A stretch of DNA of 64,000 nt. It comes from Aquincola tertiaricarbonis (lineage in GTDB: Bacteria; Pseudomonadota; Gammaproteobacteria; Burkholderiales; Burkholderiaceae_C). The position numbers and the translations under genes are program-made. The notes under the pieces were generated by a model. That model was not told the DNA's origin and did no database searches. It saw only the letters and a list, made by a program, of their open reading frames with translations. The stretch covers positions 620,001-684,000 of the forward strand of contig NZ_CP097636.1 of assembly GCF_023573145.1 (NCBI RefSeq), written 5' to 3'. Below are positions 1-9,662 of this stretch, piece by piece. Every line of letters begins with the position of its first letter. The first letter of the stretch is position 1.

Positions 1-57
1 AGGTGACCCTGCTGCTGGCAGACTCCCGGGTCTTGTCATGCAGTCACAGGATCACCG

Positions 58-843
58 ATGCCCGAGAACTCATCCGCCCCGCAACACCGCATCGCCATCG
101 TCACCGGCGCCGGCAGCGGCATCGGCCAGGCCGCCGCGCTGGCGCTGCTGAATGCCGGCTGGCGGGTGGCTTTCGCCGGCCGCCGCCTCGAGACGCTGCA
201 GGCCGCCATCGCCGCTTCTGAAGACCCGCAGGGCGACATCGCCGAACGGGCGCTGGCCGTGCCCACCGACGTGGCCGACCCGGCCTCGGTGCAGGCGCTG
301 TTCGACACCGTGGTGGCCCGCTTCGGCCGGGTCGACCTGCTGTTCAACAATGCCGGCATCTCGGCCTCGGGCTTTGCGCTCGAAGACCTGCCCATCGAAC
401 GCTGGAAGCAGGTGGTGGACACCAACCTGAACGGCGTGTTCTACGGCATCCAGCAGGCCTTCCGGGTGATGAAGGCGCAAAGCCCGCAGGGCGGCCGCAT
501 CATCAACAACGGCTCCATCTCGGCCTATGCGCCGCGGCCGCAGTCCATCGCCTACACCGCCACCAAGCATGCGGTGACGGGCCTGACCAAGACCGCCGCG
601 CTGGACGGCCGCCGCTACGACATCGCGGTGGGCCAGATCGACATAGGCAATGCCGCCACCGACATGACCGAGCGCATGGCCGCCGGCGTGCCGCAGGCCG
701 ACGGCAGCATGAAGGTGGAAGCCCGCATGGACGTCAAGCACGTGGCCGACGCCGTGGTGCACATGGCCAGCCTGCCGCTGGACGCCAACGTGCTGTTCAT
801 GACGGTGATGGCCACCAAGATGCCGTACGTGGGCCGCGGTTGA
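58..843 (+). CDS. SDR family NAD(P)-dependent oxidoreductase
   Basis: A 261-residue classical short-chain dehydrogenase/reductase, a cytosolic NAD(P)-dependent alcohol/ketone oxidoreductase of unknown substrate. The N-terminal Rossmann motif reads VTGAGSGIG (about residues 14-22), followed by the structural NNAG motif, the catalytic Ser in NNGSISAY and the catalytic YTATK (YxxxK) near residue 163. Length is usual for the family. The stop overlaps the TTG start of the LysR gene (TTGA), so the two are probably cotranscribed with translational coupling. Being upstream of a PcaQ-like regulator and pcaHG suggests, but does not prove, a role in aromatic-compound degradation. No strong Shine-Dalgarno is visible before the ATG. 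Confidence 0.9.
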   Translation: MPENSSAPQHRIAIVTGAGSGIGQAAALALLNAGWRVAFAGRRLETLQAAIAASEDPQGDIAERALAVPTDVADPASVQALFDTVVARFGRVDLLFNNAGISASGFALEDLPIERWKQVVDTNLNGVFYGIQQAFRVMKAQSPQGGRIINNGSISAYAPRPQSIAYTATKHAVTGLTKTAALDGRRYDIAVGQIDIGNAATDMTERMAAGVPQADGSMKVEARMDVKHVADAVVHMASLPLDANVLFMTVMATKMPYVGRG

Positions 844-1843
844 GCGAGCGGCCTCTGCCCCCGCCGACGGCCACCCTGCCGCCCGCCGGCGCGCTGGCGC
901 GCATGCGGCTGCGCCACCTGCAATGCCTGCTGGCGGTGGCCGACACCGGCAGCCTGCGCCGCGCGGCCGAGCGGCTGTCCATCACCCAGCCCGCCGTCAC
1001 CAAGACCATCCACGAGCTGGAAGAGATCCTGGGCGTGCGGCTGCTGACGCGTGGCCGCCGCGGCACGCTGCCCACGCCCGAGGCGGCGCTGTTTCTGCGC
1101 CATGCGCAGGCCAGCATCAGCGCGCTGGGGGAGGCGGTGCGCAGCGTCAGCGCCGGCGCGGTGCAGCGGCCGCTGCGCGTGGGTGCGCTGCCCACGTTGG
1201 CGCCCTCGGTGATGGCGCGGGTGGCACTGGCCTGGCGCCAGGGCATGGCCGCCAGCGCGGGCGAGGCGGCGCAGCTGCAGGTGGTCACCGGCCTCAACAC
1301 CACGCTGCTGCAGGCGCTGCGCGCGCAGGAGCTGGACCTGGTGATCGGCCGCCTGGCCGACCCCGACGACATGGTGGGCCTGAGCTTCGAGCTGCTGTAC
1401 GCCGAGCCGCTGGTGCTGGCCGCCCGACCCGGCCACCCGCTGCTGGCCGCCGGCCGCGTGCCCGCCGCCGCCGACGTGGCCGCCTGGCCGCTGGTGCTGC
1501 CGATGCCGGGCACCGTGATCCGCCACGGCGTGGACAGCTTCTTCAGCGCCCGCGGCGTGATGCCGGCGGCGGGGCTGACGGAAACCGTCTCCGCCTCGCT
1601 CGGGCGGGCGATGGCGCTGGGCAGCGATGCCCTGTGGTTCACCGCGCTCAGCGCCGCCGAGGCCGACTTCGAGGCCGGCACCCTGCAGCGCCTGCCGGTG
1701 GACACCGGCGGCACCGAAGAGCCGGTGGGCCTGCTGCTGCCCACGCAGCAACCCCCCTGGCCGGCGCTGCAGGCGATGGTGGAGGCGGTGCGTGCCGAAG
1801 CGGCGCGGCGCCGGGCGCTGGCGGCGGCCGCCTTGCGCAAGCC

Positions 1844-1847
<4 letters not shown>
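840..1847 (+). CDS. pcaQ: LysR family transcriptional regulator, PcaQ-like
   Basis: LysR-type activator with an N-terminal winged HTH ([20 protein letters not shown] onward, then [15 protein letters not shown]) and a C-terminal periplasmic-binding-like effector domain. The HTH wording and the location just upstream of pcaHG fit PcaQ, which senses beta-carboxy-cis,cis-muconate and activates protocatechuate genes in related bacteria; the symbol rests on this similarity and context. The start used is TTG overlapping the SDR stop (335 residues); an ATG at 903 would give a form beginning right at the HTH and is a real alternative. Unusually for LysR regulators it is codirectional with its presumed targets, with 106 bp between its stop and pcaH. 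Confidence 0.8.
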
Positions 1848-2670
<823 letters not shown>

Positions 2671-2684
2671 GGCAGGAGACGACG

Positions 2685-3326
2685 ATGCACACCCAACCCC
2701 AACAACAGCTCACCCACTACCGCGAAACCGCCTCCCAGACCGGCGGCCCGTACGTGCACATCGGCCTGGCGCCGCAGCAGGCGGGTTTCGAGATCTTCGA
2801 GAACAACTTCGGCAACGTGCTCGCCAAGCCCGACACCCCGGGCGAGCGCATCCGCATCGAAGGCACGGTGTACGACGGCCTGGGCCTGCCGCTGCGCGAC
2901 GTGCTGCTGGAGATCTGGCAGGCCGACGCCGAAGGCCACTATGCCCACCCGGCCGACCCCAAGCCCAGCAGCTTCCGCGGCTGGGGCCGTACCGGCGCCG
3001 ACTTCGAGACGGGCCTCTACAGCTTCGAGACCATCAAGCCCGGCCCGGTGGCGCTGGCCAACGGCGGCACCCAGGCGCCGCACATCGCGGTGTGGGTGGT
3101 GGCGCGTGGCATCAACCTGGGGCTGCACACCCGCATCTACTTCAGCGACGAGCAGCAGGCCAACGAGCGCGACCCGGTGCTCACCGGCATCGAATGGGCC
3201 ACCCGCCGCAAGACCCTGATCGCCCAGCGCGAGCAGCGCGGCAGCGAAACCGTCTACCGCTTCGACATCCGCATCCAGGGCCAGGGCGGGGCGGAGGATC
3301 TGGAGACGGTGTTTTTCGACGTTTGA
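2685..3326 (+). CDS. pcaG: Protocatechuate 3,4-dioxygenase alpha subunit
   Basis: Alpha subunit (213 residues) of protocatechuate 3,4-dioxygenase; it shares the intradiol fold of PcaH and completes the substrate pocket but lacks the iron ligands, as expected. Recognisable family segments are the LEIWQADAEGHY stretch, RGWGRTGADFETGLYSFETI, and APHIAVWVVARG. A GGCAGGAG ribosome site precedes the ATG. No other pca genes (pcaB, C, D, I, J) are in the window, so the rest of the pathway must be coded elsewhere. The gene ends convergently with the PIN-domain toxin gene, 18 bp away. Confidence 0.97.
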   Translation: MHTQPQQQLTHYRETASQTGGPYVHIGLAPQQAGFEIFENNFGNVLAKPDTPGERIRIEGTVYDGLGLPLRDVLLEIWQADAEGHYAHPADPKPSSFRGWGRTGADFETGLYSFETIKPGPVALANGGTQAPHIAVWVVARGINLGLHTRIYFSDEQQANERDPVLTGIEWATRRKTLIAQREQRGSETVYRFDIRIQGQGGAEDLETVFFDV

Positions 3327-3344
3327 GGGATCGGCGCGGCGGCC

Positions 3345-3821
3345 TCAGCGCTGCCGCGCCTTGGCGCGCCCGGCGGGCCGCGCGGTGTACGCCGCAGCCG
3401 GCTCCTGCACCGCCTGGCTGAATGGGTTGACCACCTCCAGCTCACCGAAGCGCATGCCTGCCTGCAGGTCTTCGGTGAGCAGCGTGGTGCAGTGGGCATC
3501 CAGCGCGGCCTGCACGATCAAGGCGTCCCAGCAGCTGAGCTGGTGCCGCTGCGCCAGCGCAAAGGCACGCAGCACGCTGTCGGCATCGGCCGGCACCACG
3601 CGCTCGCGACGAAACACCGCCAGCGCCTCGCTCACCGCCTGCGGCGGCAGGCGCTTCTTGCGCGTGAGCACCGCATAAGTCTCTTGCAGCACCTGGGTGC
3701 TGATGACCAGGCTGCGCCGGGTCAGGTGCTGTTCCAGCAGCGCGTCGGCCACCGCATGGCGCAGGCCCTGGGTGGCGTCCAGCGCATACACCAGCACATT
3801 GCTGTCGAAGAAATGGCTCAC
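3345..3821 (-). CDS. PIN-domain toxin (VapC-like ribonuclease)
   Basis: A 158-residue PIN-domain protein, presumably the Mg-dependent endoribonuclease toxin of a toxin-antitoxin pair. Acidic active-site residues are in place: Asp in HFFDSNVLVYALD, Glu in LQETYAVL, Asp in CWDALIVQ and Asp in LLTEDLQ. The start is taken as GTG overlapping the antitoxin stop (GTGA); this places the first catalytic Asp at residue 6, normal for PIN proteins, whereas the open frame further upstream runs into antitoxin sequence. The C-terminal 25 residues are Ala/Arg-rich and look non-conserved. The target RNA cannot be inferred. Confidence 0.85.
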   Translation of the reverse strand: MSHFFDSNVLVYALDATQGLRHAVADALLEQHLTRRSLVISTQVLQETYAVLTRKKRLPPQAVSEALAVFRRERVVPADADSVLRAFALAQRHQLSCWDALIVQAALDAHCTTLLTEDLQAGMRFGELEVVNPFSQAVQEPAAAYTARPAGRAKARQR

Positions 3822-4084
3822 GAGCGGCCGCGGCGGGACAGCGCCTCGTCGTACAGCGCGGCCCGGCCGGGCCAGGTGTCTTCGGTATCGTCCCCCGCGC
3901 GGGCGCGGCGGGCCAGCGCCCGCAGGCGCGCCAGCCGGTCGGCGGGCGTGTCCGCGCCTTCCAGCGCGTAGCGCTCGATGGCCTGGCGGCACACCTCGTT
4001 GACACTGGTGCCGTCTTGCACGGCCTTGATGCGCGCCTGGCGAAGCAGGTCGTCGTCCACGGCAATCGTGAGGTTGGCCATCAT
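3818..4084 (-). CDS. Ribbon-helix-helix antitoxin (VapB-like)
   Basis: An 88-residue protein with an N-terminal ribbon-helix-helix motif (LTIAVDDDLLRQARIKAVQ, then TSVNEVCRQAIERYA), a DNA-binding and autorepressor domain, and an Arg/Ala-rich C-terminal tail likely to wrap the toxin. It precedes the PIN toxin gene with a GTGA overlap, the usual antitoxin-first order. Two consecutive ATG codons (4084 and 4081) follow an AGGAG ribosome site, so the start could be either. The pair lies at the downstream end of the MoxR/VMAP-like operon. Confidence 0.85.
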   Translation of the reverse strand: MMANLTIAVDDDLLRQARIKAVQDGTSVNEVCRQAIERYALEGADTPADRLARLRALARRARAGDDTEDTWPGRAALYDEALSRRGRS

Positions 4085-4128
4085 CGGCTCCTGGTAAACA
4101 CGGGATCAGTGTAACGCGGGTCCTGTGT

Positions 4129-7100
4129 TCATGCCGCAGACTTGATCGCCGGCCGCTGCAGCAGTTCGCGCCGCAGCCAGCCCATCAGCACCTCGAAGTC
4201 GTCGGTGCTGCCCAGCGCGCCGCGGCGCACCGATTCGGCATGGTGCTCGGGCCGCACATCGCGCGAGAGGATGATGAAGGGCGTGCTGACGTGCTGGTCG
4301 CGCATGGCCTGCAGCAGCGTGTAGCCGGCCTGCGGGTCGGGCGGGCGGCCCATGTCGGAGATGACGGCGGCGTACTCGATGGGGCCTTCCAGGGCTTGCA
4401 AGGCGCTTGCCGTGTCGCGCGTGGTGGCCACGCGGAAGCCGCGTTCCTGCAGCGCCCGCACGCCGCCCAGGTTGTGCTGCGGCTGGTCGTCCACCCACAG
4501 CAGCGGCAGGCCGGGCACAGCCCAGTCGTCGGGTGGGGGTTGGCGGTTGAGCCACGCCAGGCGGGTGGCGACGATGGCGCCAACGAAGCGGATCAGCGCG
4601 GGTACCTGCGGGCAGGGCAGCGACCAGGGGCTGCCCGAGGCGGCCCATTGCAATCCCACTTCCAGCGGTGCCAGCAGCGGCGCCATCTGCGCCAGCCGCC
4701 AGGCGGGCACTTCGGAGTGCACGGTCAGCATGTCGCGGCCTTGCAGCAGCAGCTCCGCCTGCTGCGCGAAGGCGCTTGCGAAGCGGCTCACCAGCTCGGC
4801 CGAGCTGGGGCAGCCGCTGAAGACCGACGTGCCGCATTCCGCATGCAACAGCATGGCGCGGGCTAGCGGCGCCGAGATCAGGTCCGCCACTGCCTGCGAA
4901 CGCAGGGCTGGCAGGTGTTGTGCCACCCGCTGCAGAAGGGGCTTGAGCTTGGTCAACGGCGCCCGGGTATCGCGCGCCAACCGGGGGTCGCGCAGCGCGG
5001 CGATGGCGGCAAACCAGCGCCACAGTGCAAAGCCGGCCGTGTCGTCCAGCTGCGCCTGCTCGTCGGACGACATGCCGGCCAGCGCACCCTCCAGTTGCGA
5101 GAGCCAGGCCTGCAGGAAGGCCAGGGCGCGCTGGCGGTCGCTGGCCGTACCGCGGCCCGAGAGCATGGGCAGGTCCTTGTCCAGTCGGTCCAGGCTGCTG
5201 TGCCAGTACTGGTCAGCGCCGTCGACATCAGGGTGTCGCAAGCGGTCGCCTTCTCCCTGCAGCATGCGGTGCAAGGGCTCGGTTAAGGTGTCGTTGGCGA
5301 GGAGCAGCAGCGTGTGCAGCAGGGTCCAGTCGGGCTGGCCGGGCTGCACGCCGAGCCGGCGCGCATAGTCGTCGAGGGCGCCGGACCGGCCGCCTTCACC
5401 GAAGCCACCATCGCGGTACGCCATCGCCAGTGCCATCAGCAGGTGGTGGGCGCTGTCCACCACTTCGTCGGGGTCGGGGTGCGCCGGTTCGGGTGGCGCC
5501 GGCGCCTCGGGCACGGCGCCCGCTTGCAGCGCGGCGCGGTCGATGCGCAGCAGCGTGAGCGTGCTGCCGCAGGCCAGGGCCAGGGCATCCTGGCCACCGC
5601 CGATGGGCTGGGGCGCAAAGGCCAGCTGGGGCGCGCCGCCGTCTGCGTCGGCATTCGGCACTTCCTGCGTGGCGGGCCGGCCCGAGCTGCCGCCGTGCAC
5701 GAGTTGCAGGCCGCCGCCGTGCAGGCCGCAGGCCAGCACGTCGTCGTCGTGCGACCAGGACAGGCTGGTCACCTCGTCAGGTGCGGCCCAGCGCGCCAGG
5801 GACTGGCGACCGTTCTGCACCTGCACGTTGCCGTCGGTCCGCCAGACCGCCAGGGCGTCATCCGCCAGCGTCGTCCAGGCAGGGCCGCAGCCGATGCCGT
5901 GCAAGTCGTCCCGCTCGGCATCGTCATCGGGCTTCTCGCTGGCCCACAGGAACCGCACCGTGCCGTTGGCCAGCAGCAGCGCCAGGTGCTCGCCGTCGGC
6001 GGACCAGGCCAGTGCGGCGATGGGCGCTTCCATGCGGTCGGCACCGCGCTGCAGTGAGGCGTAGCCGGGCAGCTCGGCATTCAAGTCCTGGCCGCGGGCC
6101 AGGGTCAGGCTGCGTTCGCCGGGGCGCTGGGCCAGCAGCAGCGGGTGTTGCCGGTCCCAGCCTGGCGGTGCGCGGTCGACGGTGGCACTGGTGTCGGCGT
6201 CGAGGACCTCGCCGCTCAGGCCGTCGGCCACGAGCAGGCGGTCGTCGGTGGTCCAGAGCAGGTCGGTGGTGGTAGGGCCGGTGAGCACCTGCGAGAGGTA
6301 GCGAGGGGCCTGGTCGGCCAGCAGCTGCGTGATGGTGCGGGCGGCGCCAGGGGCCATGGCCGCCTCGATGCGGGCAGCCGCCGGGCCGTTGAACATCGAC
6401 ATCAGCTTCCAGTCGGCGGCGGGCGCGGCGGCGGCGCTGGCCGGTGTCATCCGCAGCGACAACGCCGGCACACGCTGTTGCAGGTCGAAGCGCCGCAGGC
6501 ACTCTTCCTGCGCGGTGCCCACCCAGGCCGATTCGAAGAAGCGCGTGCCGCCCACGCACAGCATCAGCCCTTGCTGGCGTTCGACCAGGTCCAGCAACTG
6601 GCGCAGGTCCTGCTCGGGCCGGCGGCGCAGGTCTTCGCCATAAGCGCTGCCCACGGTGTGGAACTGCAGCTGCAGCGGCTGGTTGAACAGCGCCGGCCAG
6701 GTCGCCTGGAAGGCTTCGACAAAGGCCTGGAACAGCGGCTGCGGTACATCGAAGCCTTGCACCATGAACACCGTGCTGGGCCCGCGCATGGCCAGCGGCT
6801 CGCGCTGCCACCGGCGCTGACCGGGGCCGGTGGGCTGCAGCTGGAAGGTGACCAGGCCTTGCTGGTGCAGCACCGCCAGGCGCTGGCCGTCGGGTGACCA
6901 GGCCAGCTTGCGGGCGTCGGCGGGCAGGGCCGTTTCGGCCTGCACCGTGACGCCGGGCGCCCACTGCGGCTCACGCACGCTGGGCGCTGGCGGCCCTGCA
7001 TCCGCTGGCGGTGCGGCGGGCGGCTGGTACAGCGCCTGCACCTGCCGCGTCACCTCGGCAAAGGGCCGCGCCCAGGCCGGCAGCCGCAGAGCGCCCTGCT

Positions 7101-8616
7101 CGTCGCGCATCAGCGCCTGGAAGTCCAGCGGGCTGCCGCTGCGTTCGGCGATGTAGCCGGAGACGGCCCGGCGCACCGCGTCGGCCTCGTGCTTCAGCAG
7201 CGCGGCCTGCAAGGCCTGGCGCACGCCGGGCGCGAAGTCGAACACCACGTCGTCGTCACCGCCGGTGGCCTCGTCGGCCGGCGGGGCAGGCTGGCGTTGC
7301 AGCAGGCCGCCCAGCAGCAGCAGCGGCAGGTCTTCGGCCGGTGCGCCAGGCTGCATCACGCGGTGCACCAGGCGCACCACCGGCAGCGTGAGCGGCGCGG
7401 CGGCCGACAGCTGCACCGCGGCCTGCAGCAAGCGCGCGCTGCCCACGGCGCGGAAGCGGCTGATGCGCTGCTCGGGGTTGAGCTGGGACAGGTCTTCTTC
7501 GCCGGCCGCCGCGCCTGGAGGCGGGGCGGACGTGGCCGGCCACAGCAGCGCGGCGGCCCCGCGCACGCCGGGCTTGGCCATCAGCATCGCGGCCAACCGG
7601 CCCAGCGAAGCGGGCGTGAGCGCCGCCACCGGCATGGGCTGCACCGGGCGATGGGCGCGCAGCCAGCGTGGGCGGGTGAGCCGCAGTTCGGCCAGCGGCG
7701 CGCCAGGGCGTGGCGCTTGCACGCCCAGGTCGGCAGCGCCCAGCGCGCTGTGCGGCCACAGGCGCTCGGGCATCCACTGCAGCACGGCCACGCAGGTGCG
7801 CGGGGCCAACAGGCCGGTGAGGGCCGCCAGGCGGCCATCGGCCCACGCGGCGCTGGTGCCGTCGGTGGCGATGAGCACCAGCGAGGCGTCGTCTTCCAGC
7901 AGCATGCGCGGCGATTGCAGCGCGCCGCTGCGGCTGCGCAGCATCGGCTGCGCGCCGTCGGTCAGCAGCGCCAGGCGGCGCAAGCGGCGGAAGCCGCCCT
8001 GGCGCGCCAGCAGGGTTTCCAGCTCGTCGGCCAGGCCGCGCCACAAGGGCATCGCGGGGCTGTCTTCCACCAGCAGCGTGGCGCTGAAGAAGCGCTCGCG
8101 CTCGGGCACCAGCACCGGCGCCAGCAGGCCGGTGTCGGCCAGGCGCTCGGCGGTGGCGGCCTCGTCGATGACGAAGCGGGTGGTCGAGCGGCGGCGCTTG
8201 CCCAGCGGGCGCAGCGCACGGGCCAGGGCCGGCCCGTCGCGCAGCGCAGGCACACCGGCCACCCGCAGCGCGCGGGCGCGCCAGGCGTCGTCGGCGGGGG
8301 TGCCGGCGCCGCGGGCATAGACGCCGGCGCCTGCATCGGCCACGGTCGGGGCTGCGCTGGGCAGCGGCACCTCGGCCTCGGGCCCGCGCGTGCGGGGCGG
8401 CTGCACTGGCGCGGCGGGCGGCGGGGCCGTGGCCGCTTCGGGGCGGGGCTCGATCGGCGGGGCCGCCGACTTCGGCTCGTCCATCGCCGCCACCGGCCCG
8501 GGCAGCCAGCGGCTGAGCCACAGTGCGTCCAGCAATTGCGTGGCGTCGTCACCCAAGCCGGCGGCCTGCAGCTGCGCCAGCAGCGGGCGCAGGTCGGGCG
8601 TGAGGGGGTCGTTCAC
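4129..8616 (-). CDS. SAV_2336-type vWA-like protein with propeller repeats and C-terminal receiver domain
   Basis: A 1495-residue multidomain protein. Residues 1-450 match the SAV_2336 N-terminal family: the helical start, a Pro/Ala-rich linker, a block beginning FVIDEAATAERLADTGL, and a vWA-like core with a degenerate metal motif (LLVEDSPAMPLW) and AVLQWMPERLW. A WD40-like blade appears near 570 (AWSPDGQRLAVL), then an insert I do not recognise (617-760, starting FMVQGFD), more blades (near 867 AWSADGEHLALL; near 948 SWSHDDDVLACG), a helical region, and a response-regulator receiver domain from about 1370 (acidic pair Asp1376-Asp1377, likely phosphoacceptor Asp1421 in VISDMG). The start is GTG, 6 bp after the MoxR stop. 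It is the last gene of the four-gene operon and the probable scaffold/sensor working with MoxR. Confidence 0.8.
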   Translation of the reverse strand: MNDPLTPDLRPLLAQLQAAGLGDDATQLLDALWLSRWLPGPVAAMDEPKSAAPPIEPRPEAATAPPPAAPVQPPRTRGPEAEVPLPSAAPTVADAGAGVYARGAGTPADDAWRARALRVAGVPALRDGPALARALRPLGKRRRSTTRFVIDEAATAERLADTGLLAPVLVPERERFFSATLLVEDSPAMPLWRGLADELETLLARQGGFRRLRRLALLTDGAQPMLRSRSGALQSPRMLLEDDASLVLIATDGTSAAWADGRLAALTGLLAPRTCVAVLQWMPERLWPHSALGAADLGVQAPRPGAPLAELRLTRPRWLRAHRPVQPMPVAALTPASLGRLAAMLMAKPGVRGAAALLWPATSAPPPGAAAGEEDLSQLNPEQRISRFRAVGSARLLQAAVQLSAAAPLTLPVVRLVHRVMQPGAPAEDLPLLLLGGLLQRQPAPPADEATGGDDDVVFDFAPGVRQALQAALLKHEADAVRRAVSGYIAERSGSPLDFQALMRDEQGALRLPAWARPFAEVTRQVQALYQPPAAPPADAGPPAPSVREPQWAPGVTVQAETALPADARKLAWSPDGQRLAVLHQQGLVTFQLQPTGPGQRRWQREPLAMRGPSTVFMVQGFDVPQPLFQAFVEAFQATWPALFNQPLQLQFHTVGSAYGEDLRRRPEQDLRQLLDLVERQQGLMLCVGGTRFFESAWVGTAQEECLRRFDLQQRVPALSLRMTPASAAAAPAADWKLMSMFNGPAAARIEAAMAPGAARTITQLLADQAPRYLSQVLTGPTTTDLLWTTDDRLLVADGLSGEVLDADTSATVDRAPPGWDRQHPLLLAQRPGERSLTLARGQDLNAELPGYASLQRGADRMEAPIAALAWSADGEHLALLLANGTVRFLWASEKPDDDAERDDLHGIGCGPAWTTLADDALAVWRTDGNVQVQNGRQSLARWAAPDEVTSLSWSHDDDVLACGLHGGGLQLVHGGSSGRPATQEVPNADADGGAPQLAFAPQPIGGGQDALALACGSTLTLLRIDRAALQAGAVPEAPAPPEPAHPDPDEVVDSAHHLLMALAMAYRDGGFGEGGRSGALDDYARRLGVQPGQPDWTLLHTLLLLANDTLTEPLHRMLQGEGDRLRHPDVDGADQYWHSSLDRLDKDLPMLSGRGTASDRQRALAFLQAWLSQLEGALAGMSSDEQAQLDDTAGFALWRWFAAIAALRDPRLARDTRAPLTKLKPLLQRVAQHLPALRSQAVADLISAPLARAMLLHAECGTSVFSGCPSSAELVSRFASAFAQQAELLLQGRDMLTVHSEVPAWRLAQMAPLLAPLEVGLQWAASGSPWSLPCPQVPALIRFVGAIVATRLAWLNRQPPPDDWAVPGLPLLWVDDQPQHNLGGVRALQERGFRVATTRDTASALQALEGPIEYAAVISDMGRPPDPQAGYTLLQAMRDQHVSTPFIILSRDVRPEHHAESVRRGALGSTDDFEVLMGWLRRELLQRPAIKSAA

Positions 8617-8622
8617 AGATTC

Positions 8623-9657
8623 TCAGCCCAGCGGCTGCGTCACCCGCTTGACCAGGGCTTCCTTCTGCTCGGCCGGCAGCCCGGCGCGGCCCACCACCAG
8701 CAGCACCGCGTTCAGCAGCTGGTCGGTGGCCAGGCGTTCGGTGGCGGCGCGCTGCGCGAAGTCGGCGATGCGCTGCTGCACCTCGGCCGCCAGTTCGCCC
8801 TGGAAGTACTCGGCCAGATGGGCCTGCACCACCTGCGTCAGGCGGGTCACGTCCTGGCAGGGGTCGGGCATCTGCAGCCGCAGGCAGCGGCGCAGGAAGG
8901 CGGGCGGAAACTCGCGCTCGCCATTGCTGGTGAACACCACCAGCGGAAACTGCTGCGCCTGCACCCGGCCGCCGGTAACGGGGTAGGTGTCGCCAGGGCC
9001 GCCGCCGTGCAGGCGCACCGGCACCGTGGCGTCCTTCTGGCGGGCCAGTTCGGGGATCTCGAACTCGCCTTCTTCCAGCACGTTGAGCAGGTCGTTGGGC
9101 AGGTCGAGGTCGGCCTTGTCGATCTCGTCGATCAGCAGCGCGCGCGGCACCTGCGTGGGCAGCAGCGCCGTGCCCAGCGGCCCCAGCCGCAGGAACTGCG
9201 ACATCGGCAGTTCGTCGGGCACCGGCTGGCCGGCCTCACGCTCGGTGAGGGCCTGCTGCGTGGCATGCAGCCGGCCCACCGCGTCGTAGGTGTACAGGCC
9301 GTCGCGCAGCGTGCTGCGCGAGGTGATGCTCCAACGCAGCGGCTCGCCCAGCCGCAGCTCCCAGGCCACCGCGTCCACCAGCGACGACTTGCCGGTGCCC
9401 GGGTTGCCGGTGACCAGCAGCGGCCGCCGCAGGTAGAGCGCGGCATTGACCATCTCCACGATCTCGGGCGTGGCCTGGAAGGTGCGGCCGCGCTGCTGCA
9501 TGGCCGGCGGCAACTGGTCGTCTGCCGGGATGTGGCGCTCGGCCACCACGTGGTCGGTACGGTAAGGCCGCCAGGGCGGCGGATCGGGCAGGCGCGTGAT
9601 GCCGTCGTGCGGCACGCGGGTGCCGAGGAAAAGGCGCCAGTCGGTGGGCTCGGTCAT
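8623..9657 (-). CDS. MoxR-family AAA+ ATPase
   Basis: A 344-residue AAA+ ATPase of the MoxR/RavA type. Walker A is GNPGTGKSS (Lys90), Walker B is ALLIDEIDKADLDLPNDLL, followed by the LNVLEEGEFEIPE segment and a sensor-1 Asn in VVFTSNGEREFPPAFLRRC. MoxR ATPases act as chaperone-like machines on vWA-domain partners; the adjacent SAV_2336-type protein has such a vWA-like domain. The start at 9657 (MTEPTDWRLFLG) is chosen because the open frame further upstream overlaps the caspase-like gene; it lies 5 bp after that gene's stop. The N-terminal 80 residues are family-typical for the conflict-system MoxR group rather than for methanol dehydrogenase maturation. Confidence 0.9.
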   Translation of the reverse strand: MTEPTDWRLFLGTRVPHDGITRLPDPPPWRPYRTDHVVAERHIPADDQLPPAMQQRGRTFQATPEIVEMVNAALYLRRPLLVTGNPGTGKSSLVDAVAWELRLGEPLRWSITSRSTLRDGLYTYDAVGRLHATQQALTEREAGQPVPDELPMSQFLRLGPLGTALLPTQVPRALLIDEIDKADLDLPNDLLNVLEEGEFEIPELARQKDATVPVRLHGGGPGDTYPVTGGRVQAQQFPLVVFTSNGEREFPPAFLRRCLRLQMPDPCQDVTRLTQVVQAHLAEYFQGELAAEVQQRIADFAQRAATERLATDQLLNAVLLVVGRAGLPAEQKEALVKRVTQPLG

Positions 9658-9662
9658 CGCGG

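Noticed and set aside
8623..9657. MoxR as a methanol dehydrogenase maturation factor
   Set aside because: No methanol dehydrogenase or associated vWA genes are near; the partners are caspase-like and SAV_2336-type proteins, which point to a conflict system.
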